Shown here: positions 33,858 through 45,475 of the stretch, in pieces
Position numbering within the stretch: the first letter of the stretch is position 1
Layout: every line of letters starts with the position of its first letter
Assembly: GCF_051020985.1 (NCBI RefSeq)
Contig: NC_135008.1
Coordinates: 4,960,001 to 5,024,000, forward strand
Direction: 5' to 3'
DNA length: 64,000 bases
Source of the DNA: Nomia melanderi
Lineage: Eukaryota > Arthropoda > Insecta > Hymenoptera > Halictidae
Notes under the pieces: generated by a model
The model's input: the letters and a program-made list of their open reading frames with translations, nothing else
The model's database searches: none
What the model was told of the DNA's origin: nothing
Position numbers and translations under genes: made by a program

Positions 33858-33995
33858 TTCGCGACGGCGCACCTGTACCATTCTTCACTACCTTTCGCAA
33901 CAGTGCGACTGACCATACTTTGCCACTCTTCGCGACGGCGCGACTGACCATACTTTGTCGTCGTTCGCGAAAGCGCAAGTGAACCATACTTCGCC
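33858..33995. repeat. Four-copy 35-36-bp tandem repeat inside a TTAA element
   Basis: Units begin TTCGCGAC or TTCGCAAC at 33,858, 33,894, 33,929 and 33,964 and contain GCGACTGACCATACTTTG. The array follows TTAACCCTTTCGCGACGG (33,850), so the terminal sequence of the element itself appears to have been amplified. Confidence 0.75.
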
Positions 33996-34459
33996 ACCAA
34001 TGTATTTATAGCTTCATTTTGAGTTCCCCATTGAAATAAAATAATCATATAAAAAAACCAATAAGTGACTGCCGTATCTAGACGGCGTCAGCCGCTGTGA
34101 CGTAATAAATGACTCTGAGAATAATTCCCGTGTCGCAAAATTGTCCCCTTGTTGTCCTAACGGAGTTCAAAGGGTGAAAGTTTTAACGGGCAGTTTTCCG
34201 GAAGAGAGATCGGACGCGTGTTCGCCAAAGGCTGATAGTTCGCCGTCGCGGGGATACGTAAGGATCGGCCGACGTCGCGGATAAATAAACGCGGAAGAGG
34301 CGGCGGCGGGAATTATTGGACAGGAAAATGACAAGCGGGTTATAACGTGTCTCGCGTCGCGGAGCGACAGCGTCGAATTGAAAGCCGCTATGGGTCCGTA
34401 TTTTTGAAGCGCGACTCTTGGCCCGCGGTGACTTAACGTCGAGCGACGGAGGGGTCGCG

Positions 34460-34660
34460 ATGGACGCGGCCGTTTCCCTGGAAAATCCACGGAACCCCCG
34501 CTTCCAGGCTGATAAACAGGAAGAAAGAAGAGGGAAGAGAATCTCGCGAGCGAGTTCGAGCGGGACGGGACCGATGTCGACGCCGGTTCTCCTCGTAATT
34601 CATCTCGTCGCCATCTTCGGACAAGCTGGAGCTTTAATGGCGGGACACGTTTCTACTTAA
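34460..34660 (+). CDS. Small ORF with a hydrophobic C-terminal half, product unknown
   Basis: 66 codons from ATG in good context (GCGATGG) to TAA. Residues 39-58 are hydrophobic (STPVLLVIHLVAIFGQ...), a possible membrane anchor, or a signal peptide if translation starts at the internal Met-39. No homologue is recognised. The surrounding GC-rich DNA has other chance frames, so coding status is doubtful. Confidence 0.2.
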   Translation: MDAAVSLENPRNPRFQADKQEERRGKRISRASSSGTGPMSTPVLLVIHLVAIFGQAGALMAGHVST

Positions 34661-34871
34661 GCTCCGGACTTGTTACGGTTTTTTCCCCCAGCGACTCTTT
34701 CTCCCTCTTTCTCTCTCTTTCTTCGCTTCGCCGTGTTGAATTTATTGCGAATAATTTGCTGATCCTGTGCTCGTTATTAGTGTACTCTTGGATTAAGCAA
34801 CTTTCAGAGCTGCGGAGGTTGTTTGCTGTTTCCAAACAGTGTTTATCGTCGAGTGTCACGCCGCGTTCTTT

Positions 34872-35526
34872 TTAACAGTGAAACTACAATCGAATTGGCT
34901 TATTCTGAGTTTTTGTAACGTTGAGAGTATGTCTACTGAGATTTTGACGAATTTGTCATTTTAAGTGTTAAGCCCTTGATTTATGATGTCGTGACTCGTG
35001 AAAATTTTAATCCTTTGAACTCTGTAGGCTCCAATATTGCACCAGTTAGAATATTAAATATTTTAGTGAATTTTAAAGATGCTACCCCAAAATTATTAGA
35101 TTCTCGACACATTAAAATTTTGCACTAAGGAAAATAAAAGATCGAAATGTTATGGCGTTTTTAATTTTCACTAGGAATACTATAAAAATTAGTTGCAGTT
35201 GCTGATAGATTAAAAAACAACCTAGTGCTAAGGGTTGAACCGAATTTGAACAATCTAAGTGTTATTTATTTTCTTTGAATGTAAATTAAATATTACTTGT
35301 CTATTATCAATCGTTACTTTGGAGGAGACAGACATAAAACAAGCATCAAAATTCTTTTGTTCCTAATAAATTATTAGTGATAAAGTAGTTGCATCGATCA
35401 CAGTTGAAAAAATAAATCATAGGGCAAGCGGCTAAGAAAATCATTTCTTCAATAATTCCTCGGAGAATAATTTGTCATCGTTTCATTATTTCAAGAAGGC
35501 ATCAAAAATAGTAGTTCCAGTGTTAA
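34872..35526. mobile_element. TTAA element (family F-like) split by a family B insertion
   Basis: TTAACAGTGAAACTAC at 34,872 and GTAGTTCCAGTGTTAA at 35,526 are inverted ends (TTAACACTGGAACTAC when reversed). The family B copy at 35,007-35,238 lies between them, leaving a host element of about 423 bp. Confidence 0.65.
35007..35238 (+). mobile_element. Family B TTAA element, nested (232 bp)
   Basis: Starts TTAATCCTTTGAACTCTGTA and ends CCTAGTGCTAAGGGTTGA, colinear with 32,357-32,590. Its flanking TTAA has decayed to TTGA on the right, consistent with an older insertion. Confidence 0.8.
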
Positions 35527-35687
35527 CACATTGCTTTTGATTTTTGGTGTGTCGTTTAATTGCTAATCCTTCGTTAATGCAACATTTTAGATATGCATAA
35601 CACAAATCCAAAATAAAATTACAAAATCGAATTCCCTTTTTTTTTTCGTAAGTTAGAAGTTTCATTTTGTTTGATGCTTAACACTAG

Positions 35688-35896
35688 GTTTACGGAATGC
35701 GTCAATTTCACGCAGATTGAATTTTATAAACATTATTTGGTAAATGTTTTAGTTTTCTTTGATCCCATTACACGAATATGAATCCTGATCGTCTATTTCT
35801 ACATCTGCAATTTCCAAAATCTAAATGAACGAATATCAACTTCCCGAGGAACAATAGAATAACCTGTACAATAAATGCCCGCAAACCTAGTGTTAA
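35688..35896. mobile_element. Family D TTAA element, complete (209 bp)
   Basis: Ends TTAACACTAGGTTTACGG and (inverted) TTAACACTAGGTTTGCGG match at 17 of 18 positions with TTAA on both sides. A degraded palindrome, GCGTCAATTTCACGC, lies just inside the left end; the 39.07-kb relative has the perfect form. No ORF. Confidence 0.9.
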
Positions 35897-36653
35897 AAAT
35901 GCATCAACATAGTCAGTGACGCTCGTGTTTTTAGTAACTGAAATTCAGCCGGCGTACGATGCGTACTCAGATGAAGATGAATATAGACGCTGTTTGAATC
36001 TCGTCGTCCTTCATTTTGCGAACAACGTTCCCCGGTAGTTGTTTTATATTAATCGTCGCCGGCGATTCGTTGATTGCCCGCTGGATAAGCTGGAACTGAA
36101 GGGAGGGAGTTCTTTCTTACTTAACGAAAGCTTCCGTAAAGATTCTCGCGACTGGAGGGAACTCGTTAAAAGGTTTTTCGAAGTTGTAATTTTATAATTC
36201 GTCCTCGCGCTTCCTTCGGCCGGAAGGAATTTAAGACGATGGATATAATCTTTCTATTTAACGGAAAGTTCAAAAAGAGTCTGCTGCAGAACGGCTCGCA
36301 GTAGTAATTTAATGATTCGTCTGGCCGCCTCGACAAGATGGGACGTAGTTTTAATAGAAAGACACGCTTTTACTCGGCGGAAGCTTTCAGAAGTATTCTT
36401 GCGCGGACGGGGAAGGCGGCGAACGTTTCTCGAAATTACGGTTCAATAATTCATCTCGTCTACTGTTCGGGAAGGAAGGATTGTCACCGGAGAACACGCG
36501 TACGCGCGTGAGTCATTTCACCCTTAGCACTCCAGGTTGTTCTGTGATCTATCGTAGTATTAGAATCTATCGAACATAGTATTAGAAATAATTTTATGTA
36601 CGCGTATAACACTGTTATCTAGTTTCTTGTGTTACTAGATGTTTTGATTCAAT
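35897..36653. other. GC-rich unique block, no supported gene
   Basis: Unique DNA with purine-rich patches and no frame of note. CACCCTTAGCACTCCAGG at about 36,517 is a truncated family B end. Confidence 0.4.
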
Positions 36654-36819
36654 GTCAATTTTCTTATTGTAATTGTTCTCACGCAATTTGGAAGCTCCGG
36701 TTACCTTCGGTCAGCTCGGTCTTTTAATAAACTAAACAATCACGCAGTGTATTTTTGTTCGAGAACCACCCTGAGTCTCCCGAACTTTCAGTTACAGTTC
36801 AATATTTGATTCTTTCCGG
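36654..36819 (+). repeat. Dispersed repeat shared with 32,091-32,305
   Basis: Same ordered words as the 32-kb copy (CAATTTGGAAGCTCCGGTTA, AATAAACTAAACAATC, CGCAGTGTATTTTTGTTCGA) with one internal deletion. Confidence 0.7.
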
Positions 36820-38813
36820 TCAACAATGTGTTAAGCACTCGCGTAAGACGTGCCAAGAAAATCCGGGCAGCTTTCGTTTAATTATTCTAATCGCGCGACC
36901 CTTCGTCCCTCGGAGGAGGCACTTTAAATAAAAGCTCGGATCTCGCTCGTTTATCGAAACTTCCGAGGTTCCCCGGTCCGAACGAAGAACACGTTCAAGG
37001 TTGTAACATAATTCGCATCGCTGCGTCCGCGGTGGAAGTCGAAGCGCAACGAGTTCAAAATCGTTTCAACCGACCCGAAGCGTTCGAGATGCTTCTTCCA
37101 CGGGCCAGCGGGATCGTCAAAGGCATTCAAATATCCGTCATTTCGTTCGAATAATTCCCGTCGTCGCGGGTTGCCCCGGGTGGCCGGCGGAATCTAACGA
37201 GAGAACAGCTCCGCGCGAACTTAACGGAGCAGCGCGGAGCGAAATTTAATTTCGCTCGCGGTAATTGAGTTTTGTAGCTGCCGTCTGTGCTTTATTCGCG
37301 TAATAACTTTCATTGCTGACTGTGGTATTTATTTATTACCGACGGGCAACGGTTGTTTCCTTCGGAAGAGCCGCGCGTGTATGTTTATACGCGTGACGGC
37401 TGCGCGTCTTCAAAGACCGTCGCATCGAACGCGCGGGACAACCGACAAAAGCCGCGGGTAATATTGAATACCGCGACGTTTTATTGAACGCAACATTGTT
37501 GTCCGGCGTGGTTGCGTAACAGCGATGTTCGATTAATTCTTCTATGTAACTGGTTCCAATAAAATCGACGAGCAGATCGCGAACGTTCACCGCAGGGTGC
37601 CTCCACTGATAGCGCCTATTCCGGAGAACCATTTTTATCATCTTCGAGAAGAGTCGAAGTAACTCTCGGCATTCAACAATATTAACCCTAATATTAACCC
37701 GAAATTCCCATATCGGTCAACGTGTTAAGATATTCAACACAATAAACACCGTCGCGAAGCTTATAAAATACAAATTAATAAAAGTTCTCTTCCCTTCAAA
37801 ATTATCGTCTCATTCAGAAGCAGTTACAATAAAAGCGCCCAGAATAAAACTGCCGAATTCGCTCGAACGATCAACACGAAAGTGAACGGTGTCTGTTAAT
37901 TACTTACAGAGGCTTCCGTCATAAATTACGAGGCTCCCGGTTTTTTCGTGCTCGAAGACGAACGTCTAGAATTATAACGGCCAACTTTGACAAAAGTACT
38001 TTGTCCGTCTCTACTTTCCTCCCTCTCTCTCTCTCTCTCTCGTCTACAACCCGTTTCCGAGCGGACTGTCGGCCGCGCAGATAATTTCTCTAATGAGTTC
38101 TATCATAATTGGGATCAGGGCCGCTTTGTCGGCAGTCGCGATCGACAACGGGAGGCGGGTTTGCGACCCGGGAGATTTCGATCGCGGCCTGCTGCCGACT
38201 TCCTTCCCTCGTTTCCTTCGCCTCTCGCGCGTTTTCCTTCGCTCGGCCGTTCCTCCGACAGTTTTCCGCGGGACCCGCAATTTTCCCCGTCCAGTTAACC
38301 CCGTGGAAACTCGGTCCGCCCGGCTGCAACGTCCGAAAATATTCGCGCCGGTGGATTTTGAGCGGCGAACTCCGTCGTGCGCCCCACACACGCCGCGGAA
38401 TTCAATGGTTCCTTCGTCCTCCTTCGAGCTTCCGCCGAAAGCCTTTTACCGGAGCTTCGACCCGGCGACGGCTGTTCGAATCCATGCCCCCGGAATAGTC
38501 GGGCGATCCTGTAATCTGGGAACTTGGATCGTTTTCAATGACGCCGGGAACTAAGAGTCGCGTCTCCGAAGCGTTCCGCTTCGCTGGAGCGGTATTGGAT
38601 GTGTTTTTAAATAACGCCGGATGGTTTGTTGGATTCTAGGCGAATTCACTTTGACATAACGAGCTTATTTCTCATTTTTTCTGTAGACGGTCTGAAGGTC
38701 GGATTTCTATTGATTGATTGTTTCGTATATTACTGAATTCTTTTGAGTTTTCAATGGAAAAGTCATTTGTTCCGTTTGATCCCTAATCGAAATGTGAATT
38801 TTAGAAATGGGCT
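36820..38813. other. Long GC-rich unique region with a CT repeat; no supported gene
   Basis: (CT)n at 38,022-38,042. 38,040-38,560 is open in several frames on both strands (up to 153 codons), typical of stop-poor GC-rich DNA. No domain, clear ATG exon or splice pair is recognised. Confidence 0.45.
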
Positions 38814-39049
38814 TTAACACGTTGAATGCTATGGGGTACCGGTGACCCATATCGAATTACTATTCGCTGAATTAAACGGTGACTATTTGAAGATTATATT
38901 ATTACGTTCAACCTGGCGCATTTTTTCGAAATCTCTATGTTCGTACATAAAATGATAAGTTGTTTCATCTGGCAGCGCTTGTTTGCTTGAGTACTTTTCA
39001 CGTTATCAGTATCAATGATCAGAGTCTGCGTAGTTGTGTGAGTTCTTAA
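38814..39049. mobile_element. Family C TTAA element (236 bp)
   Basis: Begins TTAACACGTTGAATGCTATG, then a damaged version of the palindrome (GGGTACCGGTGACCC). It ends at the TTAA of the next element. The interior is AT-rich with GAATTA.TATTCGCTGAATTAAACG related to the other family C copies. Confidence 0.65.
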
Positions 39050-39210
39050 CACTAGGTGTGCGGAACGCGTCAAATTGACGCATATTGGATTTTAGGAATA
39101 TTATTTTGTAAATGTTTACGCCGATTTAAAAATGCAGCAAAGATGTAGAACGTAGAAAAATGTTTTATTTTGTGGACCACCGGTGATCCACTCCGGTTTG
39201 AACGTGTTAA
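39046..39210. mobile_element. Chimeric TTAA element: family D left end, family C-like right end
   Basis: Left TTAACACTAGGTGTGCGG followed by the perfect palindrome GCGTCAAATTGACGC (39,067-39,081). The right part carries GGACCACCGGTGATCC and ends GAACGTGTTAA. Mixed ends suggest recombination between families or loss of an intervening piece. Confidence 0.6.
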
Positions 39211-39429
39211 CATTAGATTTACTGTCATTTATTCCATACTTTCTTCTATTGTTTCTAGAGAACTACGTGTTCGTTTAGATAAATCGCAAAAATTGTAGCT
39301 TCAAAGCCAGAGTATTGCAATGCGTGTTCGCGTAATTGCTCAAATCTAGATTGACTTAAACTATTATTAAATAATATTTAAAAAATTCAATATCCATCAA
39401 ATCGACAGGTTCCGTAAACCTAGTGTCAA
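39207..39429. mobile_element. Family D-like TTAA element (223 bp)
   Basis: Starts TTAACATTAGATTTACTG and ends CCGTAAACCTAGTGTCAA, the inverse of TTGACACTAGGTTTACGG. It is the third element in a row sharing a border TTAA. Confidence 0.65.
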
Positions 39430-40200
39430 TAATATTTATATTAATAATATAACCTAGAGCAGCGACATTCAGCAACGCAAGCGTCCGATAAAAATACAAT
39501 TCAATAATTCAATAATTCAATATTGTATCTTTTTCATTTCGCGTATTTTGCTCGGTGAAATCGCGTTCATTTCTGAACGCAGTTTACGGCGAGTGTGTCA
39601 TAGGCTAATTGATCCGAGAGGAAGAACACCCGGAAGTCCATGGGAGTGTTTCCACCTAAGTAGAACAGGATCGTTGAAGTCAGACGGATTTCACGCAACG
39701 CTGACCAAATGGAACAATTGTTTAATCGGATGCACTTGATACACGAGTGTCATATGCAACGCCAGCTTGCGATCTAAGTAGAATGCGACTGCCGTATGCA
39801 GGCGCCTACTTGTTCCAGCCTCATCGGATTTTTTTCGAGTACCTCCAGGCAGAAATTAATTGTACAGCTTCGAACGGAGAGCGTCGTAATAAATAAAAAA
39901 GAAGCGCCGAACGAAGAAGCGCGCTTCGAGGGAATAATTTGTCGCGTCATTGGCTCGAATGAAAACTGCTCATTGAAAAGATCGATACTACGGTACGCCG
40001 GATTTCATTGGAGCTTAATCTCCTCTTTCGCGGGAATATACGAACAGATACACATGTATATTTTAGCTCTGCCCCGTTCTTCGAGTCTGTTTGACACAAT
40101 CATTTTCAGCGTCATTCCCTTTGTTTGATAATTTACAATTCGATCGTGCTTGCAGCTTCATCTTCTCTTTTTCGAAATCGCGTTGCTAGTCTAATATTTC
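39430..40200. other. Mixed DNA, no supported gene
   Basis: 39,480-39,560 recalls part of the 32.3-kb flank (TTCATTTCG(C/T)GTATTTTGCTC). Frames at 39,548-40,128 (63 and 110 codons) start at non-ATG codons or lack domains. Confidence 0.4.
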
Positions 40201-40284
40201 TTCAGAATTTTACGCAAGGATCCCTTTCATTCGCGTTATCTTCGTTTCACTCTGAACTCCGAGTAACGTTCTACATATCATATA
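40201..40284 (+). repeat. Dispersed repeat shared with 50,483-50,565
   Basis: TCAGAATTTTACGC, then TTCGCGTTATCTTCGTTTCA and CTCTGAACTCCGAG occur in both places, with about 85-90% identity by eye. Confidence 0.75.
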
Positions 40285-40902
40285 GAATTACGGAAGAGAA
40301 TAAGGAATTCGATTTTGTACATTTTACTTTGGATTTGCGTTATACATATCTAAAATGTGACATGAACGTAGCATTAGCAATTAAACGATGGACTAAAAAT
40401 CTGTGTTAAATATTTCTAGCGAGAAACTTCCGACGACGAAGGGTTGGTCTCATTGAGAATCGCGAGCGTCGTCCAGTTTTCTTGAAATTAGCCGGTACGC
40501 AATGTGTTAACGTTGCACGGGATCCCGCGGAACGGGGTCAGTTCTGCTAACTAAAACCGTTTCATCGATAACTCGATCGGAGGCTGCTGCCGGCGGAGCT
40601 CGGATATTTAACACGTACACACGCACAGCGGGCCACGTACACACGACGCGACTCGACTCGACGCGACTCGACGCCACATAGAAACATCGTGTCCCGCGCG
40701 ACTATTGATATATTTCGACGTTTACGACTTGGAGCAACTTCGCCTAATATATGGCCGGACTTCGACTGTAAATCTCCGCGCTTCCGAATATGTACCCGTT
40801 CCGAGCCATCCGAGGCATTCTCTAAAATCCCCCCTTCGCTTCCCTAAACTCCACCCTATATTTACTCGCTCGCCCCTAAACTGGTTCTACAGCGGAGGCA
40901 GC

Positions 40903-40928
40903 ATGAGTTGGATCAGTTGGATAAACAG
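40903..40928 (+). CDS. Possible first coding exon end (MSWISWIN), product unknown
   Basis: An ATG with A at -3 starts MSWISWIN and runs into AACAG|GTAAAT, a good 5' splice site. The preceding 300 bases are GC-rich with CGACTCGACGCGACTCGAC repeats, as in a CpG-type 5' region, and stay open in the same frame but without another ATG. No downstream exon can be assigned. Confidence 0.2.
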
Positions 40929-40982
40929 GTAAATTCGTTGAGTCGAGTTGTTCGGGAATTTGTTGTTAGAGAATTTAACCTT

Positions 40983-41205
40983 TTAACTCTTTCCACTCGA
41001 GAGGCGCCTTTCAGTCGCCACCTGATTCGACGCAGCGAAATTATAAAATTTTAAATTTAACACATGGAACATCGAAATAAAACAGCTCTGTTACTTAATT
41101 TATGCAAGGTATTTCTTTATGTTAGTTGTAAAACGTATCATTGATATTTCATCAGAAAATAATGAATATTTGTTGAGAAAAATATTCTCGAGTGGAAAGG
41201 GTTAA
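40983..41205. mobile_element. Family A TTAA element (223 bp)
   Basis: Ends TTAACTCTTTCCACTCGAG and CTCGAGTGGAAAGGGTTAA are inverted repeats. A degraded palindrome (GGCGCCTTTCAGTCGCC) lies just inside the left end. AT-rich interior, no ORF. Confidence 0.8.
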
Positions 41206-41913
41206 AAATTTGTTGAAGAATCTGTTTTGTTGAACATGAATTCTGTATAGAATAATACAGTACCTGTCGATCGTAAAATAACACTGTACTCAGAGAAAAA
41301 GAACATGCCGCCATATTGGCGACGATTGAAAGGAAATGTTAAATGTCGCCACTCTGGCACCGATCGTAAATGGTAAATATTGAATATTAAACATTGAATA
41401 ATGCATCGTTACGTGTAACATTGAAATAAAGTAGTTTTAGTCGGTGCTTCACGTGTGAATGATCGTTTTAGAAAATATCGTTCGTGCCTTCTCGAAGAAT
41501 GTCGAACGTTTCTGGTGGAAAACCTTCGAGTGCAAGGGGTTAAGTAATACCTATGTTATTCCGTGGCAAGTGGCACTTAAGATTGAATTAAATTAAGGGA
41601 GAATTGAAGTATATTTCATTTAACATCCCAGATGATTTTCTTTACTGGAGCGTGGGTTCTATGTAGGCCAGCGTCGAAGTGGAACGTATAAAGTTGGCGC
41701 AAAAGAAGTCCTCCGGCGCGCCAGTGGAAATTTCTCACTCGATTGGCTCGATCGCGACCCGGCAAACCCGTGATCGCGTTGTTTAGCGGTTATCGTTCGT
41801 CGAGCCTTGATTAACTCTAATCACCGCGATGTGACTTTGAGTCACGTTCGAACTTTTTACTTAAATCTTTTAATAAATTTCATATTGCGTCTCGAAAAGT
41901 TGTTTTGAGCTTT
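41206..41913. other. Spacer with an isolated family A right end
   Basis: CCTTCGAGTGCAAGGGGTTAAG ends at 41,543 (TTAA 41,540-41,543) without a clear left partner. The rest is mixed unique DNA; no gene is seen. Confidence 0.4.
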
Positions 41914-42060
41914 TTAACTCTGCACTCGAGGGGTGACTCTCAGTCACCACTTGATTTGACACAGTAAAACTATAGAATGAGATATTTAATGTAAATGTCT
42001 TCGCCTTGTAAAGAAATGGTAAAAATTTCTAGTAACAAACATCCGAGTGCAAAGGGTTAA
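41914..42060. mobile_element. Family A TTAA element, internally deleted (147 bp)
   Basis: TTAACTCTGCACTCGAGG and CATCCGAGTGCAAAGGGTTAA with the palindrome GGTGACTCTCAGTCACC just inside the left end. About 90 bp shorter than the copy at 49,591-49,826. Confidence 0.8.
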
Positions 42061-43805
42061 AATATTGGACAGGAATAAAATCTGTTCTGGCTGCTGTGAA
42101 TTTCGTCGAGAAGTCGCAATCTTCGACAGCGACACGAAAGAGTAAAGAAAGCGTGGAAAGGAGTGGAGAACACGGTCGCCATCGGCGAACAGAAGCAAAT
42201 AATCATATTGTCGGGAATGCGGGGCGATTAAGTGGAAGTTCGCAGGTTCTACCGGTTGGTCGATGAGCTTCTGACCTTATCTGAGTCGAACAGGCACCAA
42301 TTATCGGCTTACCAGGAAGCACTGCTCGCAGCATACCTGTAATTACCCGAGCTTACTGTGATTCGAGCCCAAGGCGGAATCCTTGTATGTGACTGCGCGT
42401 CGTTACGCGGTGGACGCCGTGGAGAAGCTATAACGCGCGTCCGTGCGACGTCTCGCAGAGTCAGTTCTTTCGCGTAACTATGTCGCGTCCTCGCAAAAGT
42501 GGCGAACCACGAAGAACGGAAGAATTCTAAGCTACAATTATACACACAACAGATAGACTAGACTTAATAAGAACACAAAAGCACGAAACAACGAAGAAAA
42601 TCGAGAGAAATTTCCTAAAAAAATCGAAAAAACGGGCCGGTCGTATTGATCCGGTCGATCCATCAAGCGCACCACCAAACATTATGAATATTCCACTCCG
42701 AATAATAAATTACGAAAACACCGTCCGTATTATCATCCCAGAACCAACCAAAGGACAAAGTAAACAGAAATTTCAAGTTGCGCCGATGAAAACGGGCCGG
42801 TCGTATTGGTCCGCCCGAGTCGAGGGAATATTTTCAGAAACAGGTTTCCGGTATTCCGTCCACTCACCGGCGGCGCGCCGGCCGGAATACTTACGCGAGC
42901 AGGTTCGTCTCCGCATCGAACGTCATCCGCGCGGAATATTTTCTGGCTCGCGGGAGCGGAGCGGAGCGCGCCGGGGGAAAAAAGTGCGCAGTATTTATGC
43001 TGCACTCGAGGCGGGCGCGGGCGGTGTCGGTCCGGCGGGGTTCCCCGAATGTCGGCCGCTGTTTGCCGAGCGGAGCGCGGCATCGCAGGCATCCGATGCG
43101 TTCGAGGATCACAAAGACCGGCCGCGGCGAGGCCCGGGCCGATCGGCGCTGCCGGATTCGTCCGATCCGGCCCGGTGAATTTAACAAACTCATCCGCTTG
43201 TTTAACCGGCGGAGTTCCAGCGGCCGCCACAGAGCCAGCGGCAAAGATTTGCAGTGGTCTCGAACGTGCCGGGGAGAATGATCGACCGATTCCGTCGAGC
43301 ATGCCCTCGAGTTCATCGTGTACCGCAATTTCGTAGCCGACGTCGACTGATCTTGTTCGCGTATCGCTTTGCGCCAGAAATTCCCTCTGCCTTCCACCTC
43401 CCCTCCTGCCCCCGTTCCCGCCGCCACGTTCGCCAGCGAATTTGGAAATTCGGGGCGACGGGTCATCGAATCGCACGGCCTGCCTGCCCGAGCAAACGAG
43501 TCGGAAAGTGCCGAACAAACTTTTATCTTCGACGTCAGCTTCGCGAACGCTGCTCCGCGTGTCTGGCTATCGCTGGATAATTCTACTTCCGTGATAAGTG
43601 GTGTTTGTAGAATTGTTACTCGATGATACGAGTTGGGAATTAATGGGTGGGTTTGATAGGTAGGAAACTGGAAATGTGCAATAGAAACCTGCCAAGTGGA
43701 AATACCTAGCAATGGTCAGACGGAGTTTGAAGTCCTAACTCGTTCGTTCGTGAATACTTTGTGGTGTAATATTTCTTTTTGTATAATAGATGTACTTCTT
43801 CTCTG
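42061..43805. other. GC-rich unique region with long overlapping chance frames
   Basis: 42,680-43,720 is open on both strands in up to five frames (longest 273 codons), none with domains and mostly starting at non-ATG codons. ACGGGCCGGTCGTATTG is repeated at about 42,633 and 42,790. I do not call a gene. Confidence 0.45.
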
Positions 43806-43809
43806 ATTA

Positions 43810-43846
43810 TGAAGTATCATATACAGTGTGTCTTAAAAGTACGTAG
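43810..43846. mobile_element. Possible Tc1/mariner terminal fragment
   Basis: TACAGTGTGTCTTAAAAGTA resembles mariner-type inverted ends (CAGTGTGTC..AAAGT) next to TA. No second end or transposase is found, so this is tentative. Confidence 0.25.
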
Positions 43847-43849
43847 GCT

Positions 43850-45088
43850 TCGCAGACACTTAGCTTCTAAAGCGATCCTCTAAGAGATCAAACGTTGGGC
43901 GAGACGAATTAAACGGGTGATTACCGCGCAGGCCAGCGTTATTGTTCCCCCGCGCGACGAAGGGAAAAATCTGTAAGGCCATTAGAGTAATTGAAAAGGA
44001 GAGCTCGATGAAATACGGTCGAACGGTGGGCGCTCGAGTTCGCTCTCAATTACCGGGCCGACGTCGGGCCACTCTCGGAATTAGATTTCCGTGAGTAACG
44101 TACAAATGTTGGCCGTGTCGGGACGCCGGCAGCGGCTGATGCTGCTGCTGCCGCGTTCCGTGACGCGCAACACCGTTACATTCTTGCCCGGCGAAAGGTC
44201 GCTTAATCTTCGGCCGCTGAACGACCGTCAACGGCTCGCCGACTTCTCGCAGCGGCCGAGTTCATTAAGGCGCAATCAAACTCGCCGGGAAGTTCGCGGA
44301 CGCCTTCGTCCGAGCGCTGGAAATCCTGTCGGATGTTGCGAGCGAGGCGATCGGACGGCTGCTAACGGAGAGGCGCCTTTGGGAACAGATACGGAACAAT
44401 TTCCGATCGAAGCTTTTACCCGGATAAGAATGTCGGATGAATTCCTCGCGAGCAACGGTGGCACGCTGGCTATCGACGGGAGGTCGGAAACAATGGGTTT
44501 AATTGTCGGCTCGGTGAAAAATTCGAAAGAAACTCGAGGCAGCCGCTAATTTCCAACGATTAATACTCCGCCTTGAAGTTTTTAATTAGCTTTTCAAGGC
44601 GTTAGCGGGCACTCGAAGTTTCCGGGCGGTGTGCGTTTAATAAACTTATTAAAAGCTCGAGCGTTCCGGTTAGCCGCTCCGGGGAGCGCGTATTTATAAT
44701 TCTTGCGTCGTCCGACTGTTTCGTTCGCCGGGCCGAAATTCCATAACGGAAGTCCGCGCGGCCGGGCGTGCGGTAAAATTCTATGCGCCATCAGTTACGG
44801 GTATTCCGCCGAGGCTCTTAAACAGATTTATCTTGCTCTGCACGGTACACTGCGCACCGTGGGGCGGGGGGAGGTCTCCGAGCTCCAAGGCTCGTATCAA
44901 ACAATATTTAGCTAAACCCTGCTCCGGGTATGCAACTAAACTGTAAAGTCCGTACGTGTACATTATTAAATGCCGGCCAGCTGAGACAGAATAAACGACG
45001 GAATCTCGGTTTATCTATGGGGGAAATGCTTTTAAACCGTTGGCCTATCGTTTATTCCTCGACTCTGATCGGTACGGTGCCTTTATCG
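43850..45088. other. GC-rich unique region, no supported gene
   Basis: CpG-rich DNA with a 152-codon + strand frame (44,091-44,549) starting at a non-ATG codon and no recognised domain. No repeats. Confidence 0.4.
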
Positions 45089-45475
45089 TTAACCGTTTGA
45101 GTGCCGAGGAGCGCTATAGCGCTCTTGTGTTGTGCTAGCGCGTCTGTTTATCAGTATCAATTATAATTTTCTTACTGTATTCTTCAAGAAATGAATCAAA
45201 GTAAATTCATTTGAATAAATGTTATTTTTTGATATTTTCTTGTAACAACACAATATTTGTGATCTCATTAGATAAGTACTCTTATTAATTTTTTTAGCTA
45301 TAGCGCTCCTGTGTTGTGCTAGCGCTTCTGTTTATCAGTATCAATTATAATTTTCTATAATTGATTACAGAGGAGTAATGTTTACTTCGAATTCGAATTA
45401 ACTAATATATAAGTTTGTCGAATCATGTTGAAAATCTTCACCGCGAGTCTCAGTCGTTACAGGATAAGGGGTTAA
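45089..45475. mobile_element. TTAA element with duplicated GCGCTATAGCGC unit
   Basis: TTAACCGTTTGAGTGCCGAG opens it and AGGATAAGGGGTTAA closes it. The palindrome GCGCTATAGCGC (45,111) and following 50 bases (TGTGTTGTGCTAGCGC, TTTATCAGTATCAATTATAA) recur at 45,297, where the palindrome is trimmed. Either an internal duplication or two adjacent copies. Confidence 0.6.

Noticed and set aside
38470..38500. GTTCGAATCC tRNA T-arm-like sequence
   Set aside because: No matching acceptor, D or anticodon arms can be folded around it.
42733..43712. Several 160-273-codon frames on both strands
   Set aside because: Five frames are open together, which indicates stop-poor composition rather than coding; no recognisable motif in any of them.
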